Position numbers and translations under genes: made by a program. Below, in pieces: positions 29,068-36,890 of a stretch of DNA of 58,577 nucleotides. Origin of the DNA: CAYYNQ01 sp964473105 (GTDB lineage Bacteria > Sumerlaeota > Sumerlaeia > MVZB01); NCBI GenBank assembly GCA_964473105.1, contig CAYYNQ010000085.1:1-58577 (forward strand). The letters are read 5' to 3'. Numbering within the stretch: position 1 is the stretch's first letter; each line of letters begins with the position of its first letter. The notes under the pieces are model-generated. The model was not told the origin of the DNA, searched no databases, and saw only the letters and a program-made list of their open reading frames with translations.

Positions 29068-29658
29068 ATGATACCGGTCCAGAATCCTGATCATCTCATA
29101 CTCCCCGGAAGCCTGCATGGCGGGGGACTTGTCCTCGCACATGCTGAATCTGTGCCGAAAATTGGGACAGACGTCTTCATCGCTCCCAACGCAACCGTCA
29201 TTGGACGGGTCTCCCTCGGTGACAGTTCCAGTATCTGGTTCGGCAGTGTCATCCGGGGTGATATCGCGGAAATCAGGATTGGGGATTACACAAACATCCA
29301 GGATCTTTCCATTCTGCACGCCTCGACCGGAATCCCATGTTGCGTTGGAAACCGGGTTACTGTGGGGCACCGGGTCACTCTGCATGCCTGTAATGTCGAG
29401 GATGACTGCCTCATCGGGATGGGGGCGACAATTCTTGACGGGGCAGTGATCGGCCGGAAATCCGTGGGCGGGGCTCAATCGCTGGTCACCCAGAATACGG
29501 TCATTCCTCCGGCCAGTCTGGCCTACGGATCACCCGCCAGGGTCATCCGGGATCTGAGCGATGAAGAAATCATCCATTACCGGCATTACCACGAGAGCTA
29601 TGCCCGGCTCTCTGGCGAACGAACTGCAGATTTTGATGCGGCAGGTGACCGATTGTGA
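29068..29658 (+). CDS. Gamma-carbonic-anhydrase-like hexapeptide-repeat protein
   Basis: A left-handed beta-helix protein of the gamma-carbonic anhydrase / YrdA family. Hexapeptide-type repeats run from about residue 30 to 160 (IGTDVFIAPNATVIG, GSVIRGDIAEIRIGD). The three histidines that bind metal in this family are visible: one in the ILHAS segment and two in VGHRVTLHAC, followed by IGMGATILDGAVIG. Whether it hydrates carbon dioxide or only binds metal cannot be judged. At 196 residues it is normal. ATG 29068 is preferred over ATG 29059 or TTG 29047 because AGGA lies 8 bases before it. It follows mdh by about 250 bases. Confidence 0.88.
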   Translation: MIPVQNPDHLILPGSLHGGGLVLAHAESVPKIGTDVFIAPNATVIGRVSLGDSSSIWFGSVIRGDIAEIRIGDYTNIQDLSILHASTGIPCCVGNRVTVGHRVTLHACNVEDDCLIGMGATILDGAVIGRKSVGGAQSLVTQNTVIPPASLAYGSPARVIRDLSDEEIIHYRHYHESYARLSGERTADFDAAGDRL

Positions 29659-29703
29659 TGGATGGTTGGACACTTCTGATTATAGACTGCATAGCAGCGT
29701 GGG

Positions 29704-29722
29704 GGCTGATGCCCCCCCCCAA
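29704..29722 (+). terminator. GC hairpin with a nine-C run
   Basis: GGGGGC-TGAT-GCCCCC makes a compact stem; the C side is part of a run of nine C (29712-29720). There is no T tract. It lies between the gamma-carbonic-anhydrase-like gene and the SPFH pair. Confidence 0.35.
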
Positions 29723-29818
29723 AGCAGGCAGCGGGACGCTGAAGACCCACTGATTCCGCACAAAGACTGAGATAATCATTGGATTATAAGGATTTCATTC
29801 GGGAGGACACATAAAAGA

Positions 29819-30988
29819 ATGGCTAAAATATTGACACCTAATATCGGCCCTTTCAATAAACTGGAGCACTTGAGGAGTACGTTCATCCTATTAGTGGTGA
29901 CAATCGCGCTTATCGTGGGCGTGGCGTTGTGGATTGTTCGAATCAGCACGGTCAGCGGGGAGGAGGTCGGCATCAAGGTAAACAACCTGACCGGCAAGAT
30001 CGAAAAACTGGGTCCTGGAACCCACTGGTATTGGGGGGTCATCAACAATTTCTACAATATGGACAAGCGGTTGCAAAAGATTGAGATGGTGGCTGAATCC
30101 GGCCGGGGTGAAATTCGGGGTAATGACGAATTGAAGTTCAAGACCATCGACGGCAGCAACCTCGCGCTGGATATCAACGTCTTCTACCAGCTGGACCTGT
30201 CAAAGATCGAGACGGTTGTCCGGGAATCGGGTGTATCCGGCGTGCTTCGTGGATTCCGCAGGAATGAAGACCCCTATAAAAGGAAATGGGTCCGTGATTT
30301 CGCCCGCTCGATCTGCCGGGATCAGTTTGGCGAATTGACCACCGAGGAGTTTTATGATGCTTCAAAACGCGCAGCCAAGGCGCTGGAGGCCCAGGATGAG
30401 CTGAACCGTCGGCTGAATCCCCACGGGCTGATCATTAGCAGCATCAACCCCGAGGATTTCAGATTCAATCAGCAATATAGCGCGAAGATTCGCGAGAAGA
30501 AGACCGCCGACCAGGAAGTCGAGGAACAGGAATCGGTCGCCCGTGCCGCCCGCCAGGAGATGGAAAAAATGCGTGTTCAGGCCACCAAGGAGATGGATGT
30601 CGCCCTTGAGTCCTATACCGGAAGCATGAGGGAACTCATCGTCACTGCCGAGGCCGAGGCACAAAAAACGGAGGACGATGCTGAGGCCTACGCAATCAAG
30701 ACTCGAATTGAGGCTGAAGGCCAACTCGTTAAGTTGACAAACCAGTCCAAGGCCATCCTCGCCAAGCGCAACTCCGAGGCCCAGGGGATTGCCAAGATGA
30801 CACAGGCCCTTGACGGCGAGGGTGGACGAAACATTGTAAAAATGGAATATGCCGAGAAATTGAAACAGATGGAAATTACCGGTCAGCCATTCACCATCAG
30901 CGGCAAAACGGAACGGTTCGCGCATACCGAGGAAGGCATCGCGCGTGCAACAGCCCAAAAATCGAGTGCAGGAGACAACCAACAATGA
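29819..30988 (+). CDS. SPFH/band-7 membrane protein (HflK-like position)
   Basis: An N-terminally anchored SPFH-domain protein of 389 residues. A single hydrophobic helix (about 24-42) is followed by the SPFH domain (about 48-230), with EEVGIKVNNLTGKIEKLGPGTHWY. Then comes a long charged Ala/Glu-rich coiled coil (about 235-345), with IREKKTADQEVEEQESVARAA and repeated AEAEAQK segments. Such proteins form large membrane-associated rings that scaffold proteases or other enzymes. It overlaps the next gene by four bases (ATGA), so the two are translationally coupled, like HflK and HflC. I do not assign hflK because the sequence is divergent. FtsH is not in the window. Confidence 0.85.
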   Translation: MAKILTPNIGPFNKLEHLRSTFILLVVTIALIVGVALWIVRISTVSGEEVGIKVNNLTGKIEKLGPGTHWYWGVINNFYNMDKRLQKIEMVAESGRGEIRGNDELKFKTIDGSNLALDINVFYQLDLSKIETVVRESGVSGVLRGFRRNEDPYKRKWVRDFARSICRDQFGELTTEEFYDASKRAAKALEAQDELNRRLNPHGLIISSINPEDFRFNQQYSAKIREKKTADQEVEEQESVARAARQEMEKMRVQATKEMDVALESYTGSMRELIVTAEAEAQKTEDDAEAYAIKTRIEAEGQLVKLTNQSKAILAKRNSEAQGIAKMTQALDGEGGRNIVKMEYAEKLKQMEITGQPFTISGKTERFAHTEEGIARATAQKSSAGDNQQ

Positions 30989-32061
30989 AAAAATCATTGA
31001 ACTCAATGCTGGTCATAATCTGTGTCACGATCCTTTTCTGCGTGCTCCTGTTCAACGTATTACTGGTGCGTATCAGCATCGGTGAAGTTGGTGTTCTGAC
31101 TCAGCAATACGGTGTATTTGGCGCCGAGAAAGGTGTTGTAGCGCAAGATTATGGTGCGGGATGGCATCGTGACTTTGGGCCTCTGCACGACTGGATAGTC
31201 TTCGACTCAACCATCCAGACACTTGAGCTCACCAGCAAGCGTCCCTACCCCGGGAACCACCTCGGGCCCCAAGTGGCATTAAAGACCGATGACGGATATA
31301 CGGTTCAGCTTGATTTGACCATCAAGTTCAGAATCAAGCCGAGTGAGGTGCACAAACTTTATGAACTCCTTGGCGGCAGTGATGAATATATTGCGATGGT
31401 ACGCAATGAAAGCCTCAAGATCTGCCGGGATGGCTATGGTGTAATGAAGACCGAGGATTTCTATAACCCGTCGCTCCGTAACCAACGCACCCAGGAGGCC
31501 CACGAGGTTCTCAGTGCCAAGCTTGCCTCACGACATGTCGAACTGGTTGACATCCTGATTCGGGAAATCGGTTTTGACCCACAGTATGAAAAAAAGATCC
31601 TGGACAAGAAACTGGCCGATCAGGATGTCGAATTGAACAAATCCCTGGCTATTGCCGCCGAAAAGAAGGGTGAGACCGGTGTCATCAAGGCCGAGGCGGC
31701 GGCAATGGTGAAGGTGATTGCCATGGAAAGGGATGGGGAAATCATCAAGATGCGTGCCGATACCGAAAAGCAAATCTCGAAGATCGCCGCCGATGCCTCG
31801 AAATACCGTCTTGAAACCCGGTCCTCCGCCGACCTCTACGCCGCCGAGTTGATTGCCCAGGGGAACTTGCTGGTCAGGGAGGCCGAGGCTGAAGGCGAAC
31901 GTCTCAAGGCCCAGGCTTTGATGGGCAATGGCGGAAGAAATCTGGTCGCTCTGGAGGCGGCACGCAACCTGAACCTCAACGAGATGACATTGTCAACGAT
32001 CGGCCTCGATGTCCTAGATATAGAGTCAATGATCGAGCGGCTGGGCTCCAAAGACAACTGA
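30985..32061 (+). CDS. SPFH/band-7 membrane protein (HflC-like position)
   Basis: The second of a coupled SPFH pair, 358 residues. It has an N-terminal hydrophobic anchor (about residues 9-28), an SPFH domain (about 33-215: ISIGEVGVLTQQYGVF, VQLDLTIKFRIKPSEVHKLYEL) and an Ala/Glu-rich coiled coil (KKILDKKLADQDVELNKSLAIAAEKKGE, then AEAAAMVKVIAMERDGEIIKMRAD). The ATGA overlap with the preceding gene suggests a fixed stoichiometry and a hetero-oligomeric ring. The ending is short and lacks a protease domain, so it is a scaffold rather than an NfeD-associated protease. The partner complex is unknown. Confidence 0.85.
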   Translation: MKKSLNSMLVIICVTILFCVLLFNVLLVRISIGEVGVLTQQYGVFGAEKGVVAQDYGAGWHRDFGPLHDWIVFDSTIQTLELTSKRPYPGNHLGPQVALKTDDGYTVQLDLTIKFRIKPSEVHKLYELLGGSDEYIAMVRNESLKICRDGYGVMKTEDFYNPSLRNQRTQEAHEVLSAKLASRHVELVDILIREIGFDPQYEKKILDKKLADQDVELNKSLAIAAEKKGETGVIKAEAAAMVKVIAMERDGEIIKMRADTEKQISKIAADASKYRLETRSSADLYAAELIAQGNLLVREAEAEGERLKAQALMGNGGRNLVALEAARNLNLNEMTLSTIGLDVLDIESMIERLGSKDN

Positions 32062-32180
32062 TCGGAGGGGCAGCCGGAGGGGGGACAGCTACCTTCATCC
32101 ATGTTGATCCACCCATCCATTTTAAGGGCACAATCCATAGATGCCCTGATGGATGGGTCATCAGACGGGGAACGCATCCG

Positions 32181-32699
32181 TCATGATCCGTCCTTATGTC
32201 GCACCCAGTCTTGAATAGCGGACAGTTCGACCTTCCATATGTTTTCATCCATCCTCGCCTCGAGGAAAATCTCGAAGATTGCCTGCAATACCTCCTCAAA
32301 ATGCACCACCATCTCCATCCTGAGATTGATACGGTCCTCAAACGGCAGGCGACCGGGATCTGGAATTGAGAGGCCCGTGATGTCAAAATTCTCCCCGTCC
32401 ACGGTTACGGTCCAGTCCAGTTGATCCGTCGATAACGTGAATTTCATACGTTTTGTTTTCTTGCCCTGGATCAGCGCCACAGCAGCCTCCGGGGATGTTG
32501 TCGGCGAATCACCCTTGAGGGCCAATACTCGAGTGTCTCCATACTGTGCATCAAGCAGGATCGGCCCCAGGATCTCGACTTCAAATGACGCGTCATCACC
32601 ACATGTAATCCGTTTGTTACATTCGGCCCGCCACCATAACCAGGTCAGAAATTCTCGTCCAAGAAAGGACTTTTGCTGAATCAGTTCAAGAACGCCCAT
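32181..32699 (-). CDS. Uncharacterised partner of rdgC
   Basis: A 172-residue soluble protein with no motif I can name. It opens with FLGREFLTWLWWRAE and ends with a helical segment rich in acidic residues and a WKVELSAIQDWVRH stretch. It starts six bases after the rdgC stop, so the two are one operon. I have an impression that a similar gene sits next to rdgC in other bacteria but cannot verify it. Its length, Trp-rich start and neighbourhood suggest a DNA- or RdgC-associated accessory role; that is inference. Confidence 0.75.
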   Translation of the reverse strand: MGVLELIQQKSFLGREFLTWLWWRAECNKRITCGDDASFEVEILGPILLDAQYGDTRVLALKGDSPTTSPEAAVALIQGKKTKRMKFTLSTDQLDWTVTVDGENFDITGLSIPDPGRLPFEDRINLRMEMVVHFEEVLQAIFEIFLEARMDENIWKVELSAIQDWVRHKDGS

Positions 32700-32705
32700 G
32701 GATGG

Positions 32706-33392
32706 TCAGATTTCCTTTGATTTCAGGTCAGATTCATGGCCGGGATCAGGTTGCGGGCTGTTGGTCACGGCCGGTGCCGCCGGGCTGAAAGGCGTGGGTA
32801 GAAGTTCAACCAACTCTGGCTCGAGACCCTGTTTCCGGGCCCATCTACTGGCTCGCATGTATGGAAAGCGTGGTTCCAGGGACACCTGAAATGTCTCGGT
32901 GAAAAGATCGCTGAATGCCAGGTTCATCCGTTCACTTGTCGTCCCGAAAAATACAACGCCCTTCTGCAGATCCCAGGATGCCTCATAAACCGCTGTTGTC
33001 GGCTGGGTGTTGCGAATCAGGCCCATCCTGACCCGGTCCTCAACCAAAAGCCTCTCCTCTCTTGATAAATTCCCCCCCTTCTTCTCGCGAAGAATTCCTG
33101 CCGTTTCCTCGGCAAGCCGCGCACGGAAAACCTTCTGGTTAATGACCAGCTTGTCTATCCTCAGCGCCAGCACGATCAGGCCCCCGTAGAGGACCTTGTC
33201 CAGGTTCAGGCGATTATCAAGTAACTGGCGGATATTGACCCATCCAAGTGACTGCATTTCCGCCTTGTCAGGATCTATGTCCCTGAATGCATGTCGTTTC
33301 AGGTTGCGCTCGAACTGTTCCTTGAAACCGGAGGGTAACGGGTCAATCACACTCCATACCCGGGCTGTGACGACCCCCATGCTCAGAGGCAT
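32706..33392 (-). CDS. rdgC: Recombination-associated protein RdgC
   Basis: RdgC is a ring-forming DNA-binding protein that restrains RecA in E. coli. The protein (228 residues, shorter than the 303 of E. coli) follows the RdgC pattern in order: SLGWVNIRQL with a DTR-like DNRLNLDKVLYG, LALRIDKLVINQKVFRARLAEET, GGNLSREERLLVEDRVRMGL, a Tyr/Trp segment YEASWDLQKGVVFFGTTSE, and FSDLFTETFQVSLEPRFPYM. Its end (about residues 195-228) is a poorly conserved Pro-rich tail. ATG 33392 is preceded by GGAG eight bases upstream; a longer frame to 33629 lacks support. Assignment is by pattern from memory and is fairly firm. Confidence 0.75.
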   Translation of the reverse strand: MPLSMGVVTARVWSVIDPLPSGFKEQFERNLKRHAFRDIDPDKAEMQSLGWVNIRQLLDNRLNLDKVLYGGLIVLALRIDKLVINQKVFRARLAEETAGILREKKGGNLSREERLLVEDRVRMGLIRNTQPTTAVYEASWDLQKGVVFFGTTSERMNLAFSDLFTETFQVSLEPRFPYMRASRWARKQGLEPELVELLPTPFSPAAPAVTNSPQPDPGHESDLKSKEI

Positions 33393-33705
33393 CCTATCTT
33401 CTCCATATTCTGCAGGTTGGTTCGCGGACAGGCCGCATCCACGCAAGCGGGGATCAGCGCGAAGAAACCCTACCAGAACATGATACTGAATGACCAGTCC
33501 CAAATATTCATCACCCATCCAGAACCATATCCGTGTCCCTGCGTGGCAAAAAGTGGGTGGTATTATCCGGACCGGGGTCAAAGCCACCCGGCCGGGATTT
33601 TTTTTGATTTTTGGGTGATATTCAAACAATAATGAATTGGATGATCGGAATATCCGTGTTCACCCCGATTATGACAGGCAATGTGGAACAGGAAAGGGAT
33701 GTCAG
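33393..33705. other. Divergent intergenic region, rdgC / symporter operon
   Basis: About 310 bases with no recognisable gene; both flanking genes read outward. I see no clear promoter or repeat. Confidence 0.4.
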
Positions 33706-33990
33706 GTGAAAGACCAGCGACTTGCCCGTTACTGGAAAAAGAATATCCGCCTGATCTGGATTCTGCTTGTTATTTGGGGCCTTGTCTCCTTGGTCTGCGG
33801 CATTATCCTGGTCAAACCCCTGAATACCATCACGATCGGCAGTGTGCCCTTGGGTTTCTGGATTGCCCAGCAGGGATCAATCTGGGTCTTCGTCATTCTG
33901 ATCTTCTTTTATGCCTGGAGAATGGATCGTATCGACCACAAATACCGGCTTGATCCTGATGACGATTCTGGCGGGGATCCGGATCAATGA
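33706..33990 (+). CDS. DUF4212 protein, small symporter subunit
   Basis: A 94-residue membrane protein with two hydrophobic helices (about 15-36 and 50-70) and the DUF4212 pattern: RYWKKNIRLIWILLVIWG, PLGFWIAQQGSIWVF and a positively charged YAWRMDRIDHKY end. DUF4212 proteins are usually encoded beside a sodium-solute symporter of the VC_2705 type and probably form part of the carrier. The GTG 33706 start is chosen because of the AAAGGG a few bases upstream; the longer TTG frame from 33637 adds unrelated residues. Its stop overlaps the next start (ATGA). Confidence 0.88.
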   Translation: MKDQRLARYWKKNIRLIWILLVIWGLVSLVCGIILVKPLNTITIGSVPLGFWIAQQGSIWVFVILIFFYAWRMDRIDHKYRLDPDDDSGGDPDQ

Positions 33991-35759
33991 CTGTCAAGGT
34001 ATGGACCTACATCCTCATAACCATTACCTTCATGGTTTACCTTTACATAGGCTGGTTGTCGCGCGTCCGCGAGACCCGCGGATTTTACGTGGCAGGACGG
34101 GGAATCCCTCCCCTGGCAAATGGTGCTGCGACCGCCGCCGACTGGATGAGTGCCGCATCGTTCATCTCAATGGCCGGACTAATCTCATTTCTGGGATATG
34201 ATGGGTCCATCTACCTGATGGGCTGGACGGGTGGCTATGTTCTTCTCGCTCTGTTGATCGCGCCTTATCTACGAAAATTCGGGAAATATACCATCCCTGA
34301 TTTCGTCGGCGACCGTTATGACTCAAATGGGGCACGGATTGTCGCCGTGATCTGTGCAATCTTCGTGTCTCTGACCTACGTGGCGGGTCAGATGCGTGGA
34401 GTTGGCATTGTCTTCAGCCGTTTCCTCGAGGTGGGGATTGCACAGGGCGTGATCATCGGCATGATCATCGTGGCAACCTTTGCCGTGCTGGGCGGCATGA
34501 AGGGAATTACCTGGACGCAGGTGGCCCAATATACGGTCCTGATCTTTGCCTTCATAATCCCGGCCGCCGCGATTGGCTTCAAGCTGACCGGCAATCCTGT
34601 CCCGCAACTGTCCTTTACATTCAGTGATATCGTGGCCGATTTGAATGAGCTGCAGTCTGACCTCGGGTTTGCGGAATACACACAGCCTTTTGCACACAAG
34701 ACTCCGCTTGATGTGTTCCTCATCACGGTCGCGCTGATGGTCGGAACGGCCGGGTTGCCACATGTCATTGTGAGGTTCTACACGGTCCCAACCGTAAGGG
34801 CCGCTCGTTGGTCGGCCGGTTGGGCACTGTTGTTCATTGCATTGCTCTATACAACCGCACCCGCCCTCGCAACATTCGCGCGTTACAACCTGTTGAACAC
34901 ACTCAACGGGTCGGAAATTGAAAAAATCGAGTCAAGGGTCAGCAAGGAAACCGGTGAAGAATCAACGGTATACCACCTCCTTGAAAACCATGGATCCGAG
35001 AAGGGCAACCGAATCGATTGGGCGGCAAAATGGCAAGCAACCGGGTTACTTGCATTTGATGACAGGAACGGGGATGGAATCATCCAGATGACTGCCGACA
35101 GGGATACCAGCGAGATCAGCATCGACCGGGACATCATTGTCCTGTCCACCCCCGAGGTGGCTCGCCTATCTCCCTGGGTGATCGCGCTGGTTGCTGCCGG
35201 TGGACTTGCAGCGGCATTGTCGACGGCTGCCGGGCTTCTGCTCGTGATTTCAAGCTCCATTGCCCATGACGTCTATTTCCGCCTATTCAACCGGGAGGCA
35301 TCCGAGAAGAACCGTGTCAATGTCGGCAGGCTCATGGTTATTATTGCGGTCTGTGTCGCGGGTTATTTCGGCATCAATCCCCCCGGCTTTGTCGCACAGG
35401 TGGTGGCTTTCGCCTTCGGCTTGGCTGCGGCAAGCTTTTTCCCGGTCATCATCCTAGGAATCTTCGACAAACAAACTAACCGGAACGGTGCAATTTCAGG
35501 AATGATCACCGGACTGGGATTTGTCGCTATCTACATCATGCTGACCCGGTCACACAAGATCTTCGGAACAGATGATCCACTGATGGGCGAGTGGATAATC
35601 CCGATCGGGGATGGCCAGATGATATCGGCCGAGGGCGTGGGCACAATCGGAATGCTGCTCAATTTCATCATCACATGGACAGTATCGCACCTGACCAACC
35701 CCCCGTCGGAAAAGATCCAAAACATGGTCGAGAGTCTGCGTCACCCAGACAAAATATGA
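33987..35759 (+). CDS. Sodium:solute symporter, VC_2705/ActP-like
   Basis: A polytopic sodium-coupled carrier of the SSS family, 590 residues with about 13 hydrophobic segments. Clear elements are FYVAGRGIPPLANGAATAADWMSAASFI near residue 30, ITWTQVAQYTVLIFAF, VGTAGLPHVIVRFYTVPTVRAARWSAGWA, and LAAALSTAAGLLLVISSSIAHD near 410. A soluble loop of about 85 residues (about 305-390) follows a helix, as in the VC_2705 subgroup. Neighbour DUF4212 supports this group, where small organic acids such as acetate are frequent substrates; the actual substrate is unknown. Confidence 0.9.
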   Translation: MTVKVWTYILITITFMVYLYIGWLSRVRETRGFYVAGRGIPPLANGAATAADWMSAASFISMAGLISFLGYDGSIYLMGWTGGYVLLALLIAPYLRKFGKYTIPDFVGDRYDSNGARIVAVICAIFVSLTYVAGQMRGVGIVFSRFLEVGIAQGVIIGMIIVATFAVLGGMKGITWTQVAQYTVLIFAFIIPAAAIGFKLTGNPVPQLSFTFSDIVADLNELQSDLGFAEYTQPFAHKTPLDVFLITVALMVGTAGLPHVIVRFYTVPTVRAARWSAGWALLFIALLYTTAPALATFARYNLLNTLNGSEIEKIESRVSKETGEESTVYHLLENHGSEKGNRIDWAAKWQATGLLAFDDRNGDGIIQMTADRDTSEISIDRDIIVLSTPEVARLSPWVIALVAAGGLAAALSTAAGLLLVISSSIAHDVYFRLFNREASEKNRVNVGRLMVIIAVCVAGYFGINPPGFVAQVVAFAFGLAAASFFPVIILGIFDKQTNRNGAISGMITGLGFVAIYIMLTRSHKIFGTDDPLMGEWIIPIGDGQMISAEGVGTIGMLLNFIITWTVSHLTNPPSEKIQNMVESLRHPDKI

Positions 35760-35787
35760 TTGAAAATCAACGAGATAGGAGAACCCC

Positions 35788-36813
35788 ATGAGTTTAAAAT
35801 TAGGTCTTGTCATCAGCATACTGCTGCACCTCCAAATGTTATCCGGCATGACCCTTGCAGGGATTGCCCAAGCCTCCATGATCAACCCCGATCCTGAAAC
35901 ACAAAACGATCTGGTCAGGAGTGAGTTCAACGACCCGGCAGGGACACTCAGGCAGAATCTCACGATCGAGGTCAACACTCAGGCCCCTCCTCTCTGCTGC
36001 GGAACGCTCTGGAACGGCACCGGCCCGCCCAATCCGGGAACCGTCCAGGCCACGACCGACGGGAATGGATACATCAGGATTTTGGATGCCAAAGGACCCC
36101 AGACCTCCTGTTGCGGCAACATGGACTGCGGAAACATGCTTCATGCCCCGAACTTCGTGATCGCCCCTGAATTTGGCGTGCCTGGCAACGGAACGGACAT
36201 TCTGGTTTGGGAATTCTGGGTTCGATTCAATGCAATCACCCAAACCCCCCTGTTTCCAAGGGCCTGGATGGGTTACATGGATTTCGAACAAACCGGACCC
36301 GATCATGACCTGATGACTCACGGATGGATACTGGGGACCGGAACGATTCTCGGGGCCGGCGGGATGCATACGAATGACATAGGCGTCGGTATTTTCCCGG
36401 TCGGCCCAACGGGATACAACACCGCCATGGCGGAATTCTCCGGGGCATTATTCATTGACGGGCAGGATATCGGGTTGCGCATCATCCTGATACCGGGGCC
36501 GGGGCCTGTCGGTCTCGAATGCACAAGTGAACTGCGCTATGAATATAACCTGACCGGGAGCGGACCCGATACCGGGGAGTGGACAGAATTCCTGCCATCC
36601 GGCCCAAATTCAGCGATCATGACTTCCCAGAGATGCAAAGATACCTCCGCGGTCACAAATCATGTGGGAGTCTTGAGTGTACGGACTTCCAACACCGAGT
36701 GCGGGGACCCCACGGAAGAGGTGCTACTGAACCACATGAGCATCTACCAGGCACAACTCAACCCCGGGGGGCCGACGACTGCGGTAATACACTGGCCCAT
36801 CTATGCCGATTGA
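35788..36813 (+). CDS. Cys-rich secreted protein of unknown function
   Basis: A 341-residue protein with a signal peptide: a Lys, a hydrophobic core (about residues 5-24) and a likely cleavage after GIAQA. The mature chain contains pairs of cysteines (PPLCCGTLW, SCCGNMDCGN, ECTSE, RCKDT, ECGD), which suggest disulfides and export to the periplasm or beyond. Beta-rich segments such as ILVWEFWVRFNA hint at a carbohydrate-binding or concanavalin-like fold, but I recognise no family. AGGAG lies 6 bases before the ATG. It follows the symporter by about 30 bases and may share its transcript. Confidence 0.7.
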   Translation: MSLKLGLVISILLHLQMLSGMTLAGIAQASMINPDPETQNDLVRSEFNDPAGTLRQNLTIEVNTQAPPLCCGTLWNGTGPPNPGTVQATTDGNGYIRILDAKGPQTSCCGNMDCGNMLHAPNFVIAPEFGVPGNGTDILVWEFWVRFNAITQTPLFPRAWMGYMDFEQTGPDHDLMTHGWILGTGTILGAGGMHTNDIGVGIFPVGPTGYNTAMAEFSGALFIDGQDIGLRIILIPGPGPVGLECTSELRYEYNLTGSGPDTGEWTEFLPSGPNSAIMTSQRCKDTSAVTNHVGVLSVRTSNTECGDPTEEVLLNHMSIYQAQLNPGGPTTAVIHWPIYAD

Positions 36814-36890
36814 ACCCTGATCCTTGTCTTTTCCGGTTAATATCCAATGACAGGGTCAAGCGCTGAGATATCAACTCCCTGTCAGCGCCT

